Below the pieces are notes generated by a model, which saw only the letters and a program-made list of their open reading frames with translations, searched no databases and was not told where the DNA came from. Source: Plasmopara viticola (Eukaryota; Oomycota; Peronosporomycetes; Peronosporales; Peronosporaceae). Taken from it: DNA of 64,000 bases. The translations under genes and the position numbers were made by a program. The DNA is taken from NCBI GenBank assembly GCA_001695595.3, contig MBPM02000011.1, positions 682,001-746,000 of the forward strand, given 5' to 3'. This document shows, one piece after another, positions 49,101 through 58,762 of the stretch. The first letter of the stretch is position 1, and each line of letters begins with the position of its first letter.

Positions 49101-52100
49101 TTTAACGCTTACGGTGCGTACTTTCGGCTAATGTGATGTAGCTGCCTTGAGAAACTGCTCCCCCAGTGATAAAGACTCCGATATTTTTGATTAAAAAGGT
49201 CTTACAGAACGCCTGCAAAGCTGGTAACCCTTTGCGGGCTCGCATTTATTGCATCGGGTCCTTGTAGTGCCAAGTATAGCACCTGTTGACGTTTAGCTAA
49301 AGCGTCAACTTAATCCGCCTGTCTTGTTTGTCTTTATGTGAATCAGCGTAAGCTTCCTATTTAAAAAATGCCGATCTTGACATTCCGGTGTCGGTAAAGT
49401 ACATGATCTGTAAGAAAGTATGCGCTCTCCGCAGATGACCCGTAGTGATCCAAAGACCCCACGTGAAGCGACTTAAATGGATTGGGCAGAATCAGTTGTC
49501 GTCCATACTACATAAAATCATTTGTACATACTCCCGTGCAGCGTTTACCGTAGATCTGCTAGGTACAAACTTTGTTGTGCATATACAGCCGGTTTCGGCC
49601 AAGTATCGTGTTTCGTCTCGTCGTTTAGGAAAAAAGACACAGAAACATCATCAGGACTTCAGCCAAATTGACTTTAGCTAAAAAAAACTAAATCCTTTTA
49701 TGTCCGTTGGTCACATATACTTGCTAGCGCTGTCAATGGCGAAGCAGTGGTGGGGTCTAAGTGACTTCCATCATTGTAGCTTATTGCCTAATTAGCAAAA
49801 CCGGCATCCAAAAAAGATACATCGGCGCCAGATTCTGAAAGTGAGTCTGGATTTAGCTATTGATCGTTCCTCTTGTCTTAGCCAGCTTAAAGCTCTTATT
49901 TGATGTTAGATATATATAGTATCGACGCATCTATCCGGGTAGTAAAGTCAACGTCATGGTTGTATTGACTAGAATAAATTCATCAGGACTTAGTATGCGT
50001 GCGACAGCAATTATACGATTTCTATGAAAATGAATTATATTATTGAAAAAGCACCCGAAATGACAATATGAACCTGCCTTTTGATTGATAAATAGATGTC
50101 GATTTTGAAGCGTTTGGGCCGTTCTAGCTCAAAGCCAGGCAAGTATCTTATTAAGTCTCAGCATTTAATCGTGGTTTTTCTGGCCGTGTCGCTCGAGTGA
50201 GACTTTTCGAATGTATTTGAAGCTCCCCTCAATCTAGTCGATGGTCACGCCACCCTTTTACGGTGAGCTCTTCGAGATTGTTATCCTTGAAAATGCGCTT
50301 TAGCTTGTTTAGAAAAATGAATCAGAAGGATTATGTCTGGTTTACATTGTGAAGCGCACAAAAGAGGGAAATTGTTCGGACAGTGTAAAAATGTGTTTAT
50401 GATTCAACGGATTTCTCCTCCTTCTACATACATCGACGAACATCTCGGTGACTCTTGGAAGCACAACCGCATATAGATGAGGATGGGAGGTTTGAAAAAG
50501 CGTTTCGTTCATGATCTCTCATTTAAAAATTACACGCGGCGGTCGATCAAATTGTGCATCTCTTAATATACATTGCCAAAGAAGTTCATATTCCTCAAAG
50601 GCATTGAGAATTCGGGACCGATCTGAAGATGTCGCAGTTTGACCGTCAGGGCTCCCCAGGACAATCTCAAGCGTACATGCATTCAGGTAGGAGCTGATGC
50701 TACGACCTACAGAGATAATGCAAGAAAGGTCTTTTCAAACGATTCGGCAAGGGAAACCCTTCTGTGACGCGTGCTGTAGGAAGTGACTTCCGGCTAGAAA
50801 AGCGGACGCCTAAAAACTCTTGTGAAGTGATGTAGCCATATTATAAAATTTGTGGGAGCTGTTCGACATGACTGTCTAAAAGATGCAGCGATGTGGTATC
50901 AAAGCCAACAGCATTTTGTATTTATGTCGCGGTGGTCCTTTACGGTACAATGAAATATGATTAGAGTGAACCACTTATCAGCGCTTGAACTTTACGTTCG
51001 CAGCGTCTGGCTTGGCATCATGCCGAAGCTGAGACATCGTGGTGGTATATTTACTCCAAACCACTAAAGGGTCGGATTGCACTCATAGCTCAAAAAGGTC
51101 AAGTGCTTTGGTACAGCTATCATTATACAGCGCCCCAAACACTCTTTTAATCTCGAAAAAAATAATAATTTGATTTGCGGTGCTAATATTACCAAGGTGT
51201 ACCTAAGGGTATCCCAAGACTGGCCCTTGCTTTCTGCCTTTTCACGGCGCCGAGTAGAAGCATTAAGCGGGTATTGAAAGCACACTCATTGCCGCTACAA
51301 GACTGCGCTTGTGTCCAGTTTTTAGCAATTTTCTCGGTACATGCCACACGAGTAGTGACCTATGAAATCGCTCGCGGCGCGCGGAGCAGAAATGCGCACT
51401 GCTCACCGGTCAAACAACACCCATCCGGAGGGGCTCTCTATCTTTTTGGACCTGTAATAAGTGTAATTTTTACTGATGATGACTTGCGTTGGTAGGCAAG
51501 TTGCAAAGGTCTCTATTCTTCCCAATGGGCTTGTGAAATGAACCGGGTTCTTCACAATGGACCTGTGAAATGAACCAATTTTTACTTTCACTTTTTTCGT
51601 TGTGGTCCTCAATATAGGTGATTTTGTCAACGAGCGCAACTCAAAACAGATCTTAGCCCCTGAATTTTAACATAAATCTCTCTTACTTTACATGTGAGAT
51701 TTTTGCTTGGACAGTGTTCTGATGATAGCCTATCATTATTGTTACTTCCGAGCCATGGAGCAGTATTAACAGCAAGTCGATAGCGTGAGACTCCTTTGCG
51801 GTTTTGGAGGGTGAAGAGCTGCGCGAGTACTCGCCCAAACGTCCGCAATGCCTTCATTACCAAAGGCGGAGATGTGTGCGGACTAATGTGCGAGAAAAAA
51901 AGCTAAGCGATCATTGCCTGCCGTGGTAAAGTATATTGCTCTTCTGAAGCCCTTCTTCCCAAATCAGTTTTGTGGCGGATTAACTATTTCCAATATCAAC
52001 TTTTAGCCAACGCTAACGGTAATTAAAAAGTACAATGCCTGTAAGAGTACAATCAGTGCCGCAGTAAGAAATATGACTTTGGCGCAATCACTTCAGTGAA

Positions 52101-52575
52101 ACGCAGCAGCGTATTGCACATCGTGCAGGCAACATACACATAAAACGACTGGAGCCAAATGTCTAGCCGGCTTGCGACTTGAATATCGATTGAAGATATG
52201 TAAAGTCTACGAAGGTCACGATGGATATTTTTGGCGTCTGTCTCGAGCTCTATATGACCAAAGCAGGCTTGTCGTGCCTGGCGGTCCTACTTCGTCAAGA
52301 AATTTCTCGAGGAAAGGCTTTTTTCAGATCTAAAGACCACTTAAAAAAATTATTCTTGGTTTTGTACGCTTCATAAAGAATTGCTGAAGTGTACTTGTGC
52401 TGACTAGCACAAGTTTGTAGTTCAATTTCCTGACAGTAACCTAGTGCTTGCCATCCGATCCTATAAATTCCATTTTCAGTAAAAACTGCACGAAAAGTAT
52501 CGTCTCAAATACAATGTCGAATCTTTTTTTAATTTAAGCAATCTTGAAAATGATAAAACTGAATTTTTCGCAAAT
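46111..52575. other. Gene-poor tract
   Basis: No supported gene. Further small perfect inverted repeats: 52393-52401 with 52406-52414. Frames at 46672-47004 and 47465-47830 (110-121 codons) are within chance expectation. Confidence 0.4.
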
Positions 52576-52827
52576 ATGACCAGGTGTACGACTCATTTTA
52601 GAGGGCCAAAAATATGTTTTTTTCTGGTAAGACTTACGGTGCTACTACTCGCTTCGACTCTGATGCAATGTATCCGAGCAAAAGACAAAGCTCATTCTTT
52701 AGCGTTACCAGAAAATTATAGAAGCATCTGTGACGTCCAAAGTCATAATCGTGTAATCAGTACAGCGCTAGGCCTGCGCGTAATTACTCATGCGTACCAT
52801 TTTTATATGATTTGCTTGCCATTATGA
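52576..52827 (+). CDS. Possible small secreted protein or its relic
   Basis: An 83-residue frame whose N-terminal part holds a hydrophobic core (FFLVRLTVLLLASTL) followed by a polar region (RAKDKAHSLALPENY), the outline of a signal peptide. Oomycete effector genes are often short, intron-free and found in gene-poor repeat-rich tracts like this one. There is no clear RXLR or EER motif, the N-terminal 16 residues before the hydrophobic core are longer and more basic than usual, and the frame is short enough to occur by chance. An effector assignment is not justified. Confidence 0.22.
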   Translation: MTRCTTHFRGPKICFFLVRLTVLLLASTLMQCIRAKDKAHSLALPENYRSICDVQSHNRVISTALGLRVITHAYHFYMICLPL

Positions 52828-52894
52828 GCAAATTCTTGTTTATTCAATTTCAAAATTCGCAAAAAGTAGCTTATCCAGTGCTACTTGAGGACAT

Positions 52895-52914
52895 AGCACA
52901 CTTTGAAGTGTGCT
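52895..52914. repeat. Near-perfect palindrome, 9-bp arms
   Basis: AGCACACTT and its reverse complement AAGTGTGCT are separated by TG. Small; could be chance. Confidence 0.5.
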
Positions 52915-53148
52915 GATTACAAGAATTTTTGTTCAAGGAGGGGCTGAGGTGCTGCCGTTGTTTATACTACCAGTGTAAGGATTAAACTTTGCCTGCCGGA
53001 TTGAACAATTACGAATCCTGTGACGGGGTAACACACCAAAGCGTAAGATGAAATACACGATTTTTTGGTAATCACCCGGTCTACAATGGATGGAAGTGTG
53101 CAATTAAATACAAATTAGAGATCTACTTATCTGGCACAATATGTATCT

Positions 53149-53475
53149 TGTATTGTATTGTATTACGTTATCGCGTTGCCAAGTTATGCACGTGCTAGGC
53201 TCTATGGCTAGTCCACGGCATAGAGTGGTGTCCGCATACGTCGGGTCTCGTTCGGCGGGCAGTGCAGCCAGCACCGAGGCCGTGAGGGTCTTCCATTATT
53301 TTGTGTAGTTCTGACTTGGTAAGAGCCCAGGTGGCGCCCTAGTGCTGGAGACCGTCGCGTCGAGGGTGAGACTCGTTAGAGACCTGCAGATGCCCGAGAG
53401 CAGCTGCCCGAAGCGCGCGAGCATTTAGCCCCCGCGCTTGGAAGGAGGGCGTCACCCCAACCTTTTCCGAAAAAC
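53149..53475 (-). mobile_element. SINE-like retroposon, copy 3, with 9-bp target duplication
   Basis: Nearly identical to copy 1 over its whole length and in the same orientation. Direct repeats TATGTATCT at 53140-53148 and 53476-53484 flank it. The pentamer tail (TATTG on +) is shorter than in copy 1. The Copia element begins 44 bp further on. Confidence 0.87.
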
Positions 53476-53514
53476 TATGTATCTGTTTTGATATAATCCT
53501 AAATTGACTAAAGA

Positions 53515-53519
53515 CTAAT
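53515..53519 (+). repeat. Target site duplication of the Copia element, left
   Basis: CTAAT precedes the 5' LTR and is repeated exactly at 57915-57919 after the 3' LTR. Confidence 0.9.
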
Positions 53520-53665
53520 TGTTAAAATTACACCGCTGAATGCATGTTGAACAGGTGAATGGCTTCACAGTATTTACAAGTACGTTACAGTTAGTAATTA
53601 CATATGGTAGCCGTTCATTGGTCAAGATAAATATATTCACTTCGGTTTTTACTTTCTTCTCAACA
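53520..53665 (+). repeat. 5' LTR of the Copia element
   Basis: Begins TGTTAAAATTAC and ends TTCTCAACA (5'-TG...CA-3'). Short for a Copia LTR. Confidence 0.95.
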
Positions 53666-53707
53666 GGTCAACAGCCGCAACAAGCTCAAGCAACGTTCTC
53701 GCCCAAT

Positions 53708-54376
53708 ATGAAAAAGCGCACCGAAGTCCTCCTAGGAAGTGGTAACTATTATCACTGGGAGTTTAACATGAGGATGACCCTGGCGCGGAAGGGTCTCCTG
53801 GGACACATCATGGCCGTCAAGGAAGAGAAGGACGTCACGGAGGCGTGGCTGGTTAATGATGCCAAGGCGCTAGGCATCATTGCTCAAGGCGTTGAGATCC
53901 AGCACCAGACCAAGATTCGGTCGGCTACGCGTGCTATGGAGGCGTGGGGAACGCTCCGCGATTTCTACAATCGCTCGACTCTTCACAATCGTGTTGTGAT
54001 GACTCGTCGACTACATGAGTTCAAGATGGAAAGTGGAACAAGCATGGCAGAGCATCTGGACTCTTTTGACGAGCTAGTAGTGGGACTACAGACTACAGGA
54101 GAGCAAATTGATGAGTCACGCCAGCTGGTGGTACTGCTCAGCAGTCTACCTTCGAAGTACGACTTGATTTCGTCGATTGTGGAAAATGCAAGGGACATTT
54201 CGTTGATAGAAGTCAAGGAGAAGCTGCTCAAAGAGTCGGAGAAGCTGCAGAGGAAAGAAGCTACAGAGAAAGCGTTTCGCGTAAATGGAAATGGAAATGC
54301 TAAGAGATTTAAAGGTGGACGGGACAATGGACGAAAGGGTGGTCCTCCACGCCAAGGGCAAGTGCTTCAACTGTGA
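53708..54376 (+). pseudogene. Copia gag-like region
   Basis: Open frame from an ATG in the LTR (53540), but the likely protein start is the Met at 53708 (MKKRTEVLLGSGNYYHWEF). The W-rich start with a LTGXNYYxW-type motif, and later DFYNRSTLHNR, MAEHLDSFDELV and LLSSLPSKYD, are typical of the Copia gag (UBN2-type) domain that forms the particle. The frame stops at 54374-54376 because of a frameshift just before the zinc knuckle, so gag is cut off from the rest. Confidence 0.85.
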
Positions 54377-55769
54377 CCAGTTTGGACACATGAAGCGAAA
54401 CTGCCCGGCCGGTAAAAGATTCAACAGCGACGACACGGTGTTTGCTGTTGGTGAAGGGAAGTCATCAGGATGGCTGATTGACAAGGGAGCAACTTCCCAC
54501 GTGACCCCACACAGGAAGGACTTGTTTGATTACAAGGGCCTAGAAGCTAGCATCGAAGTTATGATTGCAGACGGGAAGAAGTTGCTTGTCAAAGGAGCCG
54601 GCACGGTAAAATTGACTGGTTTGAACGGAATGAGGATTCGCATGGTTTAAGTTCTGCACATTCTCGGACTCGACAGAAGGTTGCTGTCAGTTGGCAAGTT
54701 GGCAGAGCGTGGCATGAGTGTGGAATTCTCGCGTTCGTCATGTGTCATTTGGAACAAGAAGCAAGCAATTGCGTCGGGCACAAAAGTTGGAAAGTCGTAT
54801 TTTCTTGACTGTGAGCAAGAAGAAGCATGTCTCGTTGAATATACCGGGGCTGACAATCAGTGGGAGCTTTGGAATGCATGCATGGGGCACCCCAGCAAGG
54901 ATGCGCTGATCAGGACACAGCGATTAACTAATGGTATCCCAATTATCAAGCAAAGTGTGGAAATATTGTGTGCCGGGTGTTTGAAGGGCAAGCAGACGAT
55001 CACGGTGTTTCCGTCTCGTTCAATGACAAAGACGACACGTGTGTTGGAGCGTGTTCACACAGATGTCATGGGGCCAATGCGAACTATCTCGAAGGGTGGT
55101 GCCAAATACATTCTCACGTTTGTGGATGACTTTTCACGATATGTTGCATTTTTTCTGATCAAGAGCAAGAGTGAAGTGGCTGGCAAGTTCAAGGAGTTTC
55201 TGACATTATACGAAAACCAGTGGGGTGCACGACTGAGATGTTTGCGATCCGACAACGGAACCGAGTTCGTAAACAAGAAAATGGCAGGAATATGTAAAGA
55301 GAACGGCATTGTACACCAGCGCTCCGTCCCATACAGCCCGCAGCAGAACGGAGTAGCGGAGCGTATGAACAGGACAATTATGGAGAAAGCCCGCAGCATG
55401 TTACACTACAAGAGCGTTTCGACGGAATGGTGGGCGGAAGCGGTTAATTTAATTTATCGCTCCAGCAATACGGTCCATCCTGACACAACGCCGTATGAGC
55501 TAGTTTTCAAAATGAAGCCTCGAATGGATCACCTGCGCGTATTCGGTTCGCAAGGCTACGCTCATATTGACGATGTGAAACGGACCAAACTGGAACCCAA
55601 GAGCTTCAAGTGTATGTTTTTTGGCTATGCAGAGAATGTCAAGGGCTATCGCGTGTTTGACTTGGAGAATGCCAAGATAAAAGTGACCCGCTCTGTAAAG
55701 TTGGATGAGCGTGAGGTGGGCGGCATCTACGACACGCAAGAGCTTAAGCCGGAAACATTGTTCAAGTAG
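54352..55769 (+). pseudogene. Copia zinc knuckle, protease and integrase
   Basis: The +1 frame relative to gag carries the CCHC knuckle CFNCDQFGHMKRNCP, then the aspartic protease site WLIDKGATSHVT. Active Copia proteases have D-S/T-G here; this copy has D-K-G, which should abolish or weaken cleavage. A TAA at 54648-54650 interrupts the same frame. Beyond it come the GAG-pre-integrase Cys/His segment (ACMGHPSKDAL, CAGCLKGKQ) and the integrase core with its acidic residues in HTDVMGPM, RSDNGTEF and NGVAERMNRTIMEKARSML, followed by WWAEAVNLIYR. The frame ends at TAG 55767-55769 after a frameshift. Confidence 0.9.
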
Positions 55770-57755
55770 TTAAGGATGGTGATGAAGTCAATGTTCAGCA
55801 TCCAGTGGATCGACAGTCAGTTCCGGACGATCCCATGGGAGCTGTCGAAGAGACAGTCGAGGATGTCAATATGGAGGATGTAAATCGTACGCCAAGCGCC
55901 GTTGTACAGCGGCTAATGCCTTCTGAGAGCCCTGTACGAAACGGGCTTGAGCTAACGGAGTATCATCAACCTTCCCAAGTGCAACAAGAAGATCGTTTGG
56001 TGTTTCGGCCTGAATTGGAGCGAACACGAATAAGACGTGAGCCAGTGCTAATGCTAAGAATGGTGGAGAGTCAACAGAAGGAAGTGAGGGCCCACCGACT
56101 CCAAAGCGTGCTAGGATTGACGAAGATGGACTAATTGCGGAAGCCTTTCTTGCCTACGCTGTGAATATTGACGATGATATGGACTCACCGACTACTTATA
56201 CTCAAGCAATGGCAAGCGACGATGCAATAAAATGGCGTGAAGCAATGGATGCTGAGCTTCCCTCTCACGAAGAGAATAAAACGTGGACATTGCAGCCACG
56301 AGGGGAGATTGGACGCACAATTGGATCACGATGGGTATTTGCCAAAAAGCGTGATCAGAATGGCAATATCATGCGATACAAGGCACGACTAGTCGCGAAA
56401 GGTTTCAAGCAGAAGTATGGCGTTGACATTTTCGAGACATATTCCCCGGTTGCCAACATGAATTCGATCCGAATAATTCTCGCGGTATGTGTTGAATGTG
56501 GCTATCAAATGGAACAGCTGGACGTCGACACGGCTTTTCTTAATAGCGTGTTGATGGACAACGTTTTCATGGAAGTTCCGCTTAGTGTCGACAATGCTCA
56601 AGGATACATATGTCAACCAAAAAAGGCTATTTACAGACTTAAGCAAGCAGCGAGTGCCTGGAACAAGACAATACATCGTGTCTTCGTCAGGAATGGCTTT
56701 AAGAGTTGCGGAGCAGATCAGTGTGTTTATGTCAAGAGAACTGAACTTACGTTGGACTATATGTGGATGACATGATTATCGCAGCAAGAAGCAGCACAGA
56801 ATTAAGTCAAGTAAAGGAAGTACTCAAGAATGCTTTCAAGATGAAGGAGCTTGGTCAGGCGGAATTTATTTTGGGTATGGAAATTGATCACGACAGGGTA
56901 GCTGGAATATTGATGATCAAACAGACTCGCTACATCGATGACGTGGTCAAGCGATTCGGTCAACAAGATGCCAAAAGTGTTGAAAACCCTTGCGTATCAG
57001 GATTGAAGCTGTCGTCAAAGCAGTCACCCACAACGGAAGAGGGACGGTCGACAATGCGATCAAAGCCTTATCGCTCTTTGATTGGATGCTTGCTGTACAT
57101 AACGACATGCACTCAGCCTGATATTGCTTACGTGGTGACGCAGCTATCACGTTTTCTGGAGAACCCAGGACTACAACATTGGAGCGCAGCAATTCGAGTA
57201 GTACGGTATCTGAAGACTACGCGTCAAATCGGTATCGTCTACCGAGGAACTGGAAGCGATACGGTCAAGGCATACTCGGATGCAGATTGGGGCAGCAACA
57301 CGGATGACAGACGCTCGGTCTCGGGAATTATGGTCATGATTGCAAGCGCGCCAGTGGTATTCAAGTCAAAGTACCAGCGGACAGTTTCGCTGAGCTCAGC
57401 GGAAGCTGAGTATATGGCTCTCAGTTTATGCACACAAGAAGTTCTTTGGACGCGGGCAATGCTAAAGGACATGGGTCACGAGCAAGTTGAAGGCACACAG
57501 GTTTGAGAAGACAACCAAGGTGCTATTGCGTTAGCCAATAACGCCGGATACCATGCTAGGACGAAGCATGTGGACATCAAGTACCATTTTATTCGTGAGA
57601 ACGTGCAAGAAGGACTGTTGAAGATCGAATATATCGATACGAAGAGTCAGCTTGCAGATATGCTGACGAAGGCAGTTGGGACCAAGATGCTTAAGTATCT
57701 GCGCGAAGCCACCGTAATCAAGACCAATTCAGCAACAAAGGACACACAGCATTAG
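55770..57755 (+). pseudogene. Copia reverse transcriptase and RNase H
   Basis: A poorly conserved linker lies in two frames to about 56134. The reverse transcriptase then opens at 56161 with WREAMDAEL, IGSRWVFAKKRD, YKARLVAKGFKQ and QLDVDTAFLN. The catalytic YVDD box is intact at 56760-56771 but in a different frame from the preceding part, so a frameshift separates the two halves of the active site. After it follow FILGMEIDHDR, YRSLIGCLLYIT and the RNase H motifs KAYSDADWG and SLSSAEAEYMAL. A TGA at 57504-57506 breaks the frame just before EDNQGAIALA, and the remaining HARTKHVDIKYHFIRE runs to the stop at 57753-57755, shortly before the 3' LTR. Confidence 0.92.
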
Positions 57756-57768
57756 CGGTGAGTGGGAG

Positions 57769-57914
57769 TGTTAAAATTACACCGCTGAATGCATGTTGAA
57801 CAGGTGAATGGCTTCACAGTATTTACAAGTACGTTACAGTTAGTAATTACATATGGTAGCCGTTCATTGGTCAAGATAAATATATTCACTTTGGTTTTTA
57901 CTTTCTTCTCAACA
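57769..57914 (+). repeat. 3' LTR of the Copia element
   Basis: Same 146 bp as the 5' LTR with one C-to-T difference. A purine-rich stretch (GAGTGGGAG) directly before it is the probable plus-strand primer site. Confidence 0.95.
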
Positions 57915-57919
57915 CTAAT
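57915..57919 (+). repeat. Target site duplication of the Copia element, right
   Basis: CTAAT, identical to 53515-53519. Confidence 0.9.
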
Positions 57920-57951
57920 TCCGATCCAAGGCAGAGATTTCATAGACTGAA

Positions 57952-58062
57952 GTGTCTCACGAAATGTTTCGGCTTGCAAACCGGTGTGGATACCAATAAG
58001 ATGCCTGTCGTGTCTCACGAAATGTTTCGGCTTGCAAACTGGATACCAATAAGATGCCTGTC
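57952..58062 (+). repeat. Two-copy direct repeat of about 55 bp
   Basis: GTGTCTCACGAAATGTTTCG begins copies at 57952 and 58010; both end in AATAAGATGCCTGTC. The second copy lacks 5 bases (ACCGGTGTGGA versus ACTGGA). The repeat starts 32 bp after the Copia target duplication. Confidence 0.9.
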
Positions 58063-58762
58063 GTGTCAAAAAACCAGAAAATGAGCTTTCAGCACCAAGC
58101 GCATTACGTCTTTGAAGGTGGCAAAAAAGGGTGCTGGTCGCTTTGGGATTCTAAAATGACCAAGCTAATTGCTAGCAAAGCTGCTTTGGCTTTCCGAAGG
58201 TGCTATCGCTCCAAAACTGGCCCCCGTCACTACACCTACAAAAAGGCTGCGTCTATCACAAAATCTACGCCGTGGTCACAGTCAAATTCAGCAAGTATAG
58301 TCGACTTATAGAACAAGGTATGAGTATGAGGAAGGAGCTGCATTTGCAGTTTTCCATAGGCTTACTTTCTAGATACTCTTATATTTTCTATCCGATTTAC
58401 GTCAAAGTCGTTCTACGTTAAGTCTCGACTGCCATCACCTCTGCTACGCGCCGACTTTTGTCCCGTGCGTGGTCGAGTCTTGGAAATTTGACAGCTTTGG
58501 AAAACGTGTTGCTGGAAGTGAACAGTATGCTTCGGGAGCTTCCATAGCCGCAAGACGCTAAATATTACGACTTTGCGTCTTGTGGAGTGTCTCTTTTTCT
58601 CCCTAACATACACCTTTCCTACGCTTGAATATCTTTCCACTTAAAATCCAAGATGCACTTTACACCAAAGCTTTATATTAAAAACATGAAATTGCTATGG
58701 GGCTGTCAAAATTTGCTGACATTCAAACTCCCTGAAATTTCAAATCACAGTCTTTAGCCACG
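58063..58762. other. Spacer upstream of NDC80
   Basis: Contains an 85-codon frame (58054-58311) with basic composition but no recognised domain or start context. No promoter motif is convincing. Confidence 0.4.

Larger units (their letters stand above)
53520..57914 (+). mobile_element. Ty1/Copia LTR retrotransposon, recently inserted but coding-defective
   Basis: A complete 4395-bp element: 146-bp LTR, gag-like region, zinc knuckle, protease, integrase, reverse transcriptase, RNase H, 146-bp LTR, with a 5-bp target duplication CTAAT. Integrase precedes reverse transcriptase, the order that defines Copia. The two LTRs differ at one base (TTCGG versus TTTGG near the 3' end of the LTR), so insertion was recent. 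Yet the gag-pol frame is broken by about four frameshifts (near 54340-54360, 55745-55760, 56050-56090 and 56735-56757) and two in-frame stops (TAA 54648-54650, TGA 57504-57506). No clear initiator-tRNA primer site follows the 5' LTR; GGTCAACAGCC is found there instead. Confidence 0.96.

Noticed and set aside
58054..58311. Gene interrupted by the Copia insertion
   Set aside because: No matching coding sequence exists on the left side of the element, and the 85-codon frame begins inside the tandem duplication.
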